Positions 54,337 through 64,000 of a stretch of 64,000 nucleotides of DNA are shown here, one piece after another. How positions within the stretch are numbered: position 1 is the first letter of the stretch; the number at the start of each line of letters is the position of its first letter. The position numbers and the translations under genes were made by a program. The notes below the pieces were generated by a model. That model was not told where the DNA came from. It ran no database searches and worked only from the letters and a program-made list of their open reading frames with translations. Origin of the DNA: Ichthyophthirius multifiliis (taxonomy: Eukaryota > Ciliophora > Oligohymenophorea > Hymenostomatida); NCBI RefSeq assembly GCF_000220395.1, contig NW_004086182.1:62001-126000 (forward strand), in the 5' to 3' direction.

Positions 54337-55980
54337 ATGAATTGCTATAACCATAAATTAGTTAGAGCAGAATATATATGCTTAAGCTAATTATGTAGAT
54401 AAAAATAAATACCTTTATGTAAATAATGTATTAAGCTCTAACATGAATCACATGTTATATATTTAATAGATGATCAAAACAATGAATATTAATAAAAAAC
54501 AGAAAAAATAAGAAAAAAAATAATAAAAGCTTTATTTAAGTAAGAAAGCTAATATAATAATTTAATAGAATAAATAAATATTAAAATAAAAAATTTATAA
54601 TAATTAAATAATAAATTTTCTTAGTAAATATATGATTTAAAAAAATAAATTAATGAATTTTTAAATCAAGATTTATTAAATACAGCAAATATAATTGAAA
54701 AATGTGAATATAAAAAGTTAATAAATTAAGAAAGCTATTAAATTGAATATGTTAATTTTTATCAAATTATTTATATTCAAAAAAGTTTGAAATCTTAAAG
54801 TGATCTTTATAATTAATTAGATGATAATATTTTTAAATATGAATAATATTTTTAGAATGGATAATAATTTTTAAAGTAAATTTCAAATAATAATTTTAAC
54901 ATGTAAATTTAAAATGACAATTTCGAAGAATTATAGCAATAAGTTAGAGATTTATCAAATGAAATACATGAATTAGTAATTTAAAAATAAAAAATAAAAG
55001 TAATTAACTTAAATAAAAATAATTTTCAAAATGCAATTTTAAATGAATAAAATTAAAATTTACATCTAAACTTATATTTAGTTTAAACATCTTAAGAAAT
55101 AAGCAATTATATGAAATACATTGACTATAATTATTAAAATATTTAAAGGTTAACTATTTTTATTGACTAAGAATCTTTATAATAACTAGTTAGTTAAAAA
55201 TTATATAATAACTTAAATAATATATTAAACATGAAATATTTTTAAATTCAAATCAATAAATAAAATATAACAAGATAAATTAAAGAAGAAAATAAATAAA
55301 ATAATGAAAACAATTTATTCGAATTATTAAAGAACTTGAATTAAACATAAATATAGTATTTGGAAATAGATAATATATTTTTTATTTAATAATCTAATTA
55401 AGAAATTTTAGGAAAATTTATTTAATAAAATTAAACTTTGGAAAGTTTGATAATTTCTGTTTATTATTATAACGAATTCGATATTGTGAATTTTTTATAG
55501 TTTTTTGGATAAAATATTAATAAATAATTAAATATAATAAAAATAAAAATATAATGTAAAGATATTGATTAAAAAAATAATAAAATTAAACTAAATTAAG
55601 AATAAAGTCAATAATTTTTTTAATGTTTATAAAATATAATCTGTAAAAATAAAAATATTTTGAAAAAATTCGATTTTGAAATTGATAAATATGATATTGA
55701 TATTGTTAATTTTTAATAATAAATTTTTAACAATTAAATTTTTATTAATTTAACTGAATTATTTATTGATTTTGAAAGTTAAAGTTTATTATTAATGTCA
55801 AACAAAAATAAACTAAGGTTAATTTATTATTTAATTTATAATATGAAATTTATAAAACACTTTTTTTATCAGAAATCTTGGTTCATATTAAAATATTTTC
55901 TTTAAATATACTCAAGCTAAATTAAAATATATTAAAATATTATAAATATTAAAATGGAAATTGATAATATTTAGAAATGA
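54337..55980 (+). CDS. Variant B-box protein with long coiled coil
   Basis: Intronless, 547 residues. N-terminus: CYNHKLVRAEYICLSQLCRQ then IPLCKQCIKLQHESH: C-x2-H-x8-C-x4-C-x7-C-x2-C-x4-H-x2-H, a B-box-like zinc site, but with C-x4-C in the middle instead of the usual short spacing. A long coiled coil (residues about 70-390, Q/N/E-rich) and a helical C-terminus follow. No RING or other enzyme domain. This resembles TRIM-family scaffolds without RING. A paralogous motif is found at 58062-59492. A Q/N-rich composition is typical for this genome. Confidence 0.7.
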
Positions 55981-56595
55981 AATAATATAGGAAGTTTTAT
56001 TTGAATTTCTAAATCTTCCTTTATAATTTTATAATATTTGAAAAAATTTTTTTTTTTTTTTTTTAATTAAAAAATAATTATTTTTATATTATTAATAAAT
56101 AAATATATAATTAAAATTATCTATTACAAAAAATTTCTTTTTTAAAAAATAATATATGGATGTATTGTATTATTTTTTAATTATATAATTAAAATATAGA
56201 GGGATTTATTTATTACTATTATAAAAAACTAACATTAAAATAATAAATTTAAACTATTTATAAAAGCTTAAAATCAATGTATTGTTAAATAGAATTTCAA
56301 TAAATTTTTACATATTTTTTATAAAACTAAAACATTTTTAATTAATTATAAAAGAATTATAATATATTTAAATCTATATATATCAATATTTATAAAAATA
56401 AAACATATATCTTTAATTTTTGTTAAAAATAGAATTAAAATTAATAAATATATATTATATTTCAAACAAAAAATAATAAAAAAAATATAAAATATATAAG
56501 AAATTATTTAGTAAAAAATAAAAAATAATTTTTTGGTTTTTAATTTATTTAATTAAAATAAAAACTAAAATAAAATTAAAAATATAATAAAATAA
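55981..56595. other. Spacer, no gene seen
   Basis: A/T-only DNA upstream of the AGC kinase; no motif found. Confidence 0.6.
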
Positions 56596-57781
56596 ATGGA
56601 TCTTCAACAATACGACTAAATAGAAAAGAATATTATAACGACGTCTCATATGAAGACTAAGTAAATTTGTTTAAAAATCCTCCAAAATAAAACAATCGAA
56701 TGTCTATTGACTAATTTAACTTAATAAAAGTTTTAGGTAAAGGATCTTACGCAAAAGTAGTTCTTGTAAAAAAGAAGGATGATGGGAAAATATTTGCTAT
56801 AAAAATGCTTAAGAAATCATACATTGAATTAAAAAAGTAAGTTGATCATATAAAAACTGAACGAAATATACTAGTATCTGCAGATCACCCTTTTATAATT
56901 AAACTATATTATTCATTTTAAAATGAAAGAAAATTATTTTTTGTTTTAGATTATTGTCCAGGAGGCGAATTATTTAATTTATTATGCAAAAACAGACGTT
57001 TAGATGAATATTCCGTAAAATTTTATTCTGCTTAAATTGTATTAGCACTAGAATATTTACATACTAAAAATATTATATACAGAGAGTAATTTTATTTAAA
57101 AATATAATATATAAATAAATATATATATTTATACATATATATATATATATATTTTTATACTTTTATTTTTATACATTTATATATATTATAGTTTAAAACC
57201 TGAAAATGTACTAATAGATAAAGATGGGTATTTAAAAGTAGCTGATTTTGGACTTTCTAAAAGAAATGTAACAGAACAAAATGCAACATCTGTTTGTGGA
57301 ACTCCAGAATATTTGGCCCCAGAAGTATTATTAAAAAAAGGACATGGAAAACCTGTTGATTGGTGGACTTTAGGTTGTTTGGTTTATGAATTAATTACAG
57401 GTTTACCCCCTTTCTATAAAGAAGATAGAAGATAACTTTTTGATTAAATTAAAATTAAAGTTATCCTGAACCTAAACCTGATATTAAAATAAGTCTTGAA
57501 TTAAAAGACTTAATATTTTAACTTTTATAAAAAGAACCTGAAAATAGATTAGGTTCTAAAGGAGCTTAATAAATCAAAAATCATCCTTTTTCTAAAAAGT
57601 CATTTGGGAAAATCTAATTAACAAAAAAATTAAAGCGCCTTTTGTACCTAAAATTAAACATGAACTTGATATATCTAATTTTGATCAAGAATTCACATAA
57701 CTTGATACTTAGTCTCTTAATTAAGATTTGAACTCTTTAGAACCAACTAATGCTAAATATGAAGGTAAATTATATACATAT

Positions 57782-57844
<63 letters not shown>

Positions 57845-57931
57845 TATAATAATATATTAATAAATATTTTTAAATTAAATATATTATTTTTATTAGAATT
57901 CTCTTATTAAGATGATTAAATGATGAAATGA
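56596..57931 (+). CDS. AGC-family protein kinase (PKB/S6K/SGK-like)
   Basis: Kinase core: [46 protein letters not shown] (the Asp codon is split by the 57086-57191 intron), [39 protein letters not shown]. The C-tail holds [13 protein letters not shown] and, after intron 57765-57896, the hydrophobic motif YEEFSYQ, which marks PKB/S6K/SGK-type AGC kinases activated by PDK1 and TORC2-like enzymes. The frame breaks twice in homopolymers (57456-57460 and 57587-57591); one added base at each restores QIKIKSYPEP and NHPFFQKVIW. The N-terminal frame from 56596 (MDLQQYD) also needs one base, or else translation starts at 56700 (MSIDQFN). Confidence 0.85.
57788..57840. repeat. (TA)n microsatellite in kinase intron
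   Basis: About 26 AT units in the last intron of the AGC kinase. Confidence 0.9.
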
Positions 57932-58061
57932 AATTAATATTTTTTTATTTATTTTTTGATTGGTTTAAAAATATTATAATTATTTTTAAACATAGAAAAA
58001 AAATTATTTATTTATTTATAAAATTGCATATATATATTTTTATTTATATAAACCACAAACA

Positions 58062-59492
58062 TCATTTAATATAAAATATATTCCCACATTTGAAAATAAC
58101 GACAATAAATTAATAAAGGTCCAAAATACAAATTGGACAATTACCACTTAAAAAGCTAAATTAATTTTAATATTTACACAATAAATTAATTTACTTAAAA
58201 GAATTTTGTTCTTTAAAGCATTCTAAAAAAACACTATTATTTAAATATAAAGGAACCCAATATTCTCTAAAAACATCAAAAAAATGAAAAACTTATTTTC
58301 CTTTAATAACTTTATAAATACATCCATCGTTAGTATTTTAAAAAAACACATTCAGGCTATTTTATGAAAATAAGACAATACAATTATCATTAATATATTT
58401 GGAATAATAATAACCTTATAAACATCCTAACAATTTTTTCTAATTAACATCAGATTCAAAAATATTTTTATTCTAAAGGATATCAAATATGGAAAATTTT
58501 CCATTAATAAAATTCAAAAAAAGTAAATTTGGAATAAATATACTCAAAGTACAAGAAAAGATTGGTGTGTTTTCGAAATTTATAATTTTTGTAGTTTTAT
58601 TATTTTAAATGTTTAAAATAAAGATTTTTTTAAAATCAACTATTATATTTATCAAATTACTTTTTATTAAATACTATACATCTATTATTTATTTTTTAGT
58701 TTGAAAAATTTTTCCCTTTTCCCCATTAATTATGTCTATAATATATATATTTCCATTAAAAATAGCTCCTATTTTTCTCAAACTTTAAAATTTTATTATT
58801 TTATCAAATTTTATGTCTACTTTTACATAATATTTTAGTTCATTTTCAATTAAATCATAACAAAAAATTCCTGTTTATTCTTCACAAATAAAACATATTA
58901 AGTTTTGACTTAATTTTATGAGATTTTTAATTATAAAAGGAAATAAAAAAACATCATTTAGATAAATTTTATTTGTTTTCAAATTAAATCCAACCAGTTT
59001 TTTTATATCAAAATGATTTTGTTTAAAATTTAATAATAGTTCTTTTGAAAACTACATTATTTTTTATATTTTTTAATCTTTTTCACTTAAATTTTCTTTT
59101 TTTTCATTTATATATTCATTATGATATATACATAATTTTTCTTCTATATCTGCATTTTAATATTATTATTAATTTTGATTATTATCTATTTCTTTAAAAG
59201 AGATAATTCTTTTAAATCTTTAAAATTCTTTATTTAATTCTTACTATATATGATTTAATTATTAATATTAGATTTCCTTTTCTTATTTTATTTACTCCAT
59301 TTAAAAATTATAATTTTCTTTTATTTGATTTTCGAAATTTTCTATCGAAACTAAATGATGTCTTTTATGAAAACTGAAATTATTTAGACATTTTTAGCAT
59401 AAAAGTCTTTATTATTCTTTATATTCGCATAATAAATCTATACAAATAAAATTAATTTCTTTTTTATGCTTTTCGCAATATTATATTGACAT
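58062..59492 (-). CDS. Variant B-box protein with beta-rich C-terminal domain
   Basis: Intronless, 476 residues. N-terminal zinc site CEKHKKEINFICIDLLCEYK then LLCQKCLNNFSFHKRHH: C-x2-H-x7-C-x4-C-x9-C-x2-C-x6-H-x2-H, the same unusual C-x4-C form as in the 54337 gene. A coiled coil follows (NQIKENYNFQMEQIKQEKEI), then from about residue 180 alternating beta-like strands with NIYIIDIINGEKGKIF, NIIVDFKKIFILNIQ, LLFLNFINGKFSIFDILQ, FREYWVPLYLNN and a final FIVVIFKCGNIFYIK. This second half is probably a WD40-like propeller (weak). The stop is only 130 bp from that of the AGC kinase (convergent). Confidence 0.7.
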
Positions 59493-59596
59493 TAGAAAAA
59501 AATAAAAAAATATAAAATTTTAATTATAAAAATTTGTTATTATTTAAATCAAAATAAATAATAAAAAATTAAAGGTATTATATAATTATATATAAT

Positions 59597-60716
59597 TCAA
59601 AATAAAGTCTATTATATAAAATTATTACAAAAATGTTATGTTTATTTTTAATTAATTTTAATTTTATTAATAAGTTCATTATATTTATTTGTTTTATTAT
59701 TTTATTTATTTCTTCCTTGTTATATTAATTTATTAAAATTATATGAATTTATTTATTTTTTATCGATTTTTTCATCCTCTTCAATTAAATAATCACTTTT
59801 TTGTAAAAAGACTTCATTTTTTTCTAAAAAGCCTTCACTTTTTTACAAAAAGTCTTTATTTTTTTATAAAAAGCCTTCATTTTTTTCCTAAAAGCTTTCA
59901 TTTTTATCCTTAAAACTTTATTTTTTTTACTAAAAGCTTTAATTATTTTCCTAAAAGCTTTATTTTTTTGAAAAAATAGCATTTTTTTTTCTTTTATAAG
60001 TTCATTTATTAACTTCCAAATTTTATTAATTTCTTAAACAAAAAAATTTTCTTAATTAAATTTTAAACTTTCCAATAATAATTAATTAATTTGTTCATGT
60101 ATTTTTTTTTATCAAACTAATCAATAATTTTATCATATTAATTTAAAATAAATTTAAAACTATTAAAGTCCATTTAATTTATGATTCTAAATTTATTATT
60201 CAAAACATCAATTTAAGTAATATGTAAATAGTTTAATACTTAGTTTAATTAGCTTTAATTAATTTTAATAGTATTACTTTATATATTAAATTCTTATATT
60301 AATTGATTTTTTATTTAATCAATTTCTAAATATATTGTATCTTTTATATTTTCTAAAAGCTTAATATTATTTTAAAATAAAGAAATATTTTTTTAGTTTT
60401 TTTCATTTAATCTATATAAAAGTTTTTCATATTGAATTTATTTTTCGTTTATTTTTTATTCAAAAATATATATTTTTTACACTTTTATATTCTTAATATT
60501 ATATTAATCATAATTTATACTACTTTCTTATGTACTTTTATTTTATATATTTTCTTCTTATTTCTTTTTACTAAAAATTAATTGCGATAAAGGTTATCCT
60601 TTCTTTTCTTATTCTTAAAAGCTATTATTACTAGTAGCGTTTCTGGAATATTTTTATATATAGTTTTATTAATTTTTAAGTGTATTATTTTTGTTTAAAT
60701 TTAATTATTTTTTCAT
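59597..60716 (-). CDS. Coiled-coil protein with nine heptad-type tandem repeats
   Basis: Reads MKKQLNLNKNNTLKNQ then a coiled coil (LYRLNEKNQKNISLFQNNIK, IYLEIDQIKNQLIQ), then LKFNQENFFVQEINKIW and a 7-residue tandem array (consensus SFQEKNE / GFLQKNK) from about 59995 to 59790. It ends at TGA 59597-59599. Two A9 runs (60102-60110 and 59982-59990) each need one extra A; with both, the length is exactly 374 codons. The 21-nt units are visible in the DNA (AAAAGCTTT / AAAAGCCTTC repeats). Function unknown; a structural role is plausible. Divergent from the Alba-like gene (227 bp). Confidence 0.7.
59795..59990. repeat. 21-nt tandem repeat, about nine copies
   Basis: Degenerate 21-bp units (AAAAAGCCTTC followed by a T run) in the coding sequence of the coiled-coil protein. 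Each unit encodes seven residues of the form x-F-(L/Q)-(Q/E)-K-(N/S/K)-(E/K/Q). Confidence 0.8.
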
Positions 60717-60943
60717 TATTTATATTTGTTTTCCTTTCTGGTTATATATACTTTGTGGATTTATATTATATTATTTTAATTACATTTTAAATTTTATTTA
60801 TTTTATTATTATTAAAAAACTAATACATTTGAATTATATAGAAATAGTATATATAAATTTTATTAAAGTAAATAAAATTGTAAAAAAAAATATATATAAA
60901 TATATAGATAGATATTTTATTAATATAAAAAATATTTAAAAAA

Positions 60944-61444
60944 ATGAATAATTCATAAGAATTAATATCTTAGTAATAAAATCCTTAATAATAAAAACCT
61001 TAATAATAGTAATAAAAAAATAAAAAGAAATATGAAAAATTCACAAATAAAAATAATTAAATAAACGATAATAATAATAAAATAAAAGATTATATTATAA
61101 AAAAAATTAAATTAAATAACGAATAATAATAATTAAATAATTAAGATTAAATATAAAAAGAATAAATTTAAGATTAAAATTAAATAAAAATAACAAATAA
61201 TGGCAAATGTACAATTAAAAAAATGGTAAATAAAGGAATTGAATAATTAAAAAATTAAAATATATTGATTGTTTTTGCATAAGATTAATAAATAAGTAAA
61301 CTTGTAACAATAATAGAAATTATAAAACAATAATTATAAATAGAAAAAGTTAATATTATCTAAAAAAATTCAATTTTTTACTCTTAAGAAGACCAAGAAA
61401 AACAAATGCCTATTATGAAAATAGAATTAAAAAAATAAATATGA
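60944..61444 (+). CDS. Alba-like DNA/RNA-binding protein
   Basis: Intronless, 166 residues. The Q/N/K-rich N-terminal half (ELISQQQNPQQQKPQQQ) is disordered. The C-terminal half reads NGKCTIKKMVNKGIEQLKNQ, NILIVFAQDQQISKLVTIIE and MPIMKIELKKQ: strand-helix-strand-helix order of the Alba fold, where a Gly-x-x-x-x-Ile-x-Lys loop binds nucleic acid and an x-P-x-M-x-I-x-L strand closes it. Other Alba proteins act in RNase P/MRP or chromatin and translation. Identification is by pattern only. Stop TGA 61442-61444. Confidence 0.65.
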
Positions 61445-63146
61445 AATAATTAAATAAAAAAAAAATATTATTATAATATTATAAAAAAAAAATAATATAA
61501 AAATTTAATTTTTATATATTAAAATATATTTAAAAAAAATAAAAAAAAGATCTTTATATATATCTAATAATTCCCACCAAAACCAAATAAATAAAAAAAA
61601 AAAAGTTAAAATAAAAAAAAATGCAAAATACAAAAAGTATAAATATTAATAAGCTATATTCTTTAATTAATTATTAAAATCTTTTAAATAATATATAAAC
61701 TTCATTCCAAAAAATCAAAATAAAAAAACATATGTATTAATTAAAGAAAACAAATTGAATAAAAATAATTAATAAAATAAGAAAATATAAAAAAATAGAA
61801 GTATAAAAAAAAAAAAATATTTAAAGAAAAAAAAACGAAATAAAGTATATTATAGTAAAAAAAAATATTAAATATATATAAATATTAATAATAAATAAAA
61901 AAAGAAAGAATATATTTGAAATAAAAATTTAAATTGAATCTTCATTAAAGAAAATATATATAATATAAAAAAAAAACAAAAATAATTAATTATAAATTAA
62001 TATTATTATATAATAGCAAAAATATAAAAATAAAAATAATATGAAAAATAAATTAAATAAAAAAAGCTTAAAATAAAAAAATGTTAAATGCTAAATTTAT
62101 TTTATTAAAATTATTTTAAAAATAATTAAATATAAAAATAAATAATTAATAATATATAAAATGTTAATAAAAATAGATATAAAATAATTTTATAATTTTA
62201 AAATATTTATTATATGATAAAAAAAAAGGATATGTAGATAAAAATACTTTTATATCTATATAAAAAAAAATATAAGTAAAAATTTTAAATAAAATAAATA
62301 TAAATTGATATAATAATAACTAAGTTTTTTGTTTAAAAAAAAAAAAAAAAAAATATAAATATTATACAAAAAAATAAAAATAAATATAAAAATTTAAATA
62401 TATATATATTATATTTATAAATACATATTTTTCTAATAATTATATAATAATTAATTATATAAATATTTATATTTATTTTTTAAAAATTTTATTTTATATA
62501 ATTATCTATTATTTATATTATTAATACATATAATTTTTTATTTTATTTATATTTAATTATTAAATATTTTTTTTTATTTTACATTTTTTTTATTTTTTAT
62601 ATTATATAATTAATAAAAAATATTTAATTTTTTTTTATATAAAAGTATGTTAAAATAAATATTATGTATTCTTTCTTAAATAATATTCGTTTATATATTT
62701 TTAAATGTTTTTAAGATTAATTTTTTTTTACACAAATTTTTTATAAAAATCATAATCTTCAATTTAATTTTTTTTTTATTATATTTTCTTTAAATCAATT
62801 TTTAACTTATAATATATTTTCCATATTTTATTACATTTATTTTAAATGATTATTATTTTTCTATGAAATTTATTTATATTAATAGATTTTTTCAAATGTT
62901 ATATTTATTTTATAATTAGAAATAATGAAAATTTATATTCTTAAATAAAATAATTTTATTTATATCAAAGTATAATTTTTTTTAAAAGTAGAACATTCAT
63001 TTTATATATAATGAACAAAAAAAAATTAAATAACAAAAAAATATAATATTAAAAATTTTTTTTTTTTAAAAAAAAAAAACATAAATAATTTATTAAATAA
63101 AAGATATATTAAAATCGTTTTTTGTTCCCGATAAAAAATAAAAAAG
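61445..63146. other. Long A-rich spacer, possible small basic gene
   Basis: Nearly pure A/T. Between about 61567 and 61920 one frame reads NAKYKKYKYQQAIFFNQLLK and then NFIPKNQNKKTYVLIKENK, followed by a run of lysines and TGA at about 61917. It resembles a basic ribosomal-type protein end but no upstream exons could be fixed. Everything else is non-coding. Confidence 0.4.
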
Positions 63147-64000
63147 ATGGAAAAAATTTTCGAATAATTTAATTAATTTAATCTTTAAGAGGAAATTCCA
63201 AACGACCAAAAACAAGCCCATTTTTAAAACCTTAGATAATATTTAAACAATATTGAGGAAAAATATTACATACAAACTCTTTTTCATTAATATTTCCAGA
63301 AATATAAAGAAAAGCAAACCTAAAACCCTTCCTCATAAATATTCCTTTGTGAAATTATAGACCATTTTTTGAAAAACTATCCATCTTTAATTTCCCTTTC
63401 AGAAATTGATTTAATTTCATTAGCAATATAAGGAGATCTTAATTAATTTTTAAAGTTAATAAATTTATTTTTGTTAATATCTTAAAGAGAAAAAGGATTT
63501 TTAAACATATATAATATTGAGTTGATTTTAGAGAAAATAATCGAGACAACCCCAATAAATATTATGAATTAAAAAGAAGATGAAATTATATATAAAAAAA
63601 GTCTTTTATTAATTAATATGTTACCGAAAATCGAAAAAACAAAGAAATTAAAAAACTAAACCAAAAAATATTTCCTTTAAAAATTTATTTAAATAACTTC
63701 TTTCGATTTTACTAATAAATAATTTTATTCGTTCCTTATTTTTTTATATAATCAAAATAAATTTTTTTATTAACAAAAAGAATAAGCCCTTTTAGAACTT
63801 TTTATTAAATTGTTAAAAGATTTTTCTCTAAAAAACAATGAAAACTAGGAAAAAGAAGATTACGAAAAATAAAAATTTAATATAAAACATTTTTCAATAT
63901 AAATATTTGAGTAAATAATAGTAAACTAATTAAATAAAACATGTAAATATATTCCCAATTTAGTATATTTTATGTTAGCAATGGCCCAATAAGACACAAT
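63147..64000 (+). CDS. Unknown helical protein, 3' end beyond window
   Basis: Open from ATG 63147 to the right edge without an intron (284 codons visible). The sequence is helical and hydrophobic-polar: CEIIDHFLKNYPSLISLSE, LFLLISQREKGFLNIYNIEL, YNQNKFFYQQKEQALLELFI and KTCKYIPNLVYFMLAMAQQ. It resembles ARM/HEAT-like alpha-helical repeats but no family is assigned. Normal codon mix and the presence of W-free, K/E-balanced helices support coding status. Truncated by the window, not by mutation. Confidence 0.75.

Noticed and set aside
60691-60939. 82-codon + strand frame with Phe/Ile/Tyr runs
   Set aside because: Overlaps the start of the minus-strand coiled-coil gene and its promoter side; low-complexity A/T sequence.

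Overview
The window is macronuclear-type DNA from a ciliate that reads UAA and UAG as glutamine and uses only UGA as stop. The evidence is direct: conserved proteins (arginyl-tRNA synthetase, casein kinase 1, RPB6, Tubby, a FAM135-type lipase, a VPS9 protein, a Pol5/MYBBP1A homologue) read through many in-frame TAA/TAG codons and end at TGA. The DNA is very AT-rich. Introns are GT-AG and often only 35-46 nt, intergenic DNA is nearly pure A/T, and start codons sit in A-rich leaders. This fits an AT-rich oligohymenophorean such as Ichthyophthirius; the genus is my inference. With TGA as the only stop, long open frames arise by chance in such DNA, so I called genes on motifs, splice logic and amino-acid composition rather than on frame length.

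Layout, left to right. 1-7.5 kb: a protein kinase (5' cut off by the window), a long spacer, a small coiled-coil gene, a VPS9 Rab-GEF, a cyclin and an SDHAF2-like mitochondrial factor. 8.5-14.5 kb: an unknown protein, cytosolic ArgRS, a CK1 kinase and a calmodulin-like protein, all on the + strand. 15-22 kb: an N/Q-rich gene, a poorly resolved region with an EF-hand-like exon, an RCC1-repeat protein and a coiled-coil gene. 22.5-32 kb: a 974-aa unknown, a kinase fused to leucine-rich repeats encoded one repeat per exon, and nucleolar Pol5/MYBBP1A. 34-42.4 kb (all on the - strand): a large coiled-coil protein, an NHL-repeat protein, an FCP/SCP-type phosphatase and an ULK-like kinase. 42.6-54 kb (+): a FAM135-type lipase, RPB6, Tubby, a multi-pass membrane protein, two obscure genes and a RING-H2 ligase. 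54-64 kb: two proteins with a variant B-box flanking an AGC kinase, a heptad-repeat coiled-coil protein, an Alba-like protein and a gene that runs off the right edge.

The content is ordinary eukaryotic housekeeping and signalling (five protein kinases, one cyclin, one phosphatase, one Rab GEF, one E3 ligase), each gene probably with its own promoter; there are no operons. The most unusual item is the kinase-LRR gene: five exons of exactly 93 nt plus one of exactly 186 nt, all bounded by phase-2 introns. A second theme is single-base frame breaks in A/T homopolymers inside otherwise conserved genes (VPS9, ArgRS, AGC kinase, heptad protein), mostly cured by adding one base. That points to consensus undercalls rather than gene decay.
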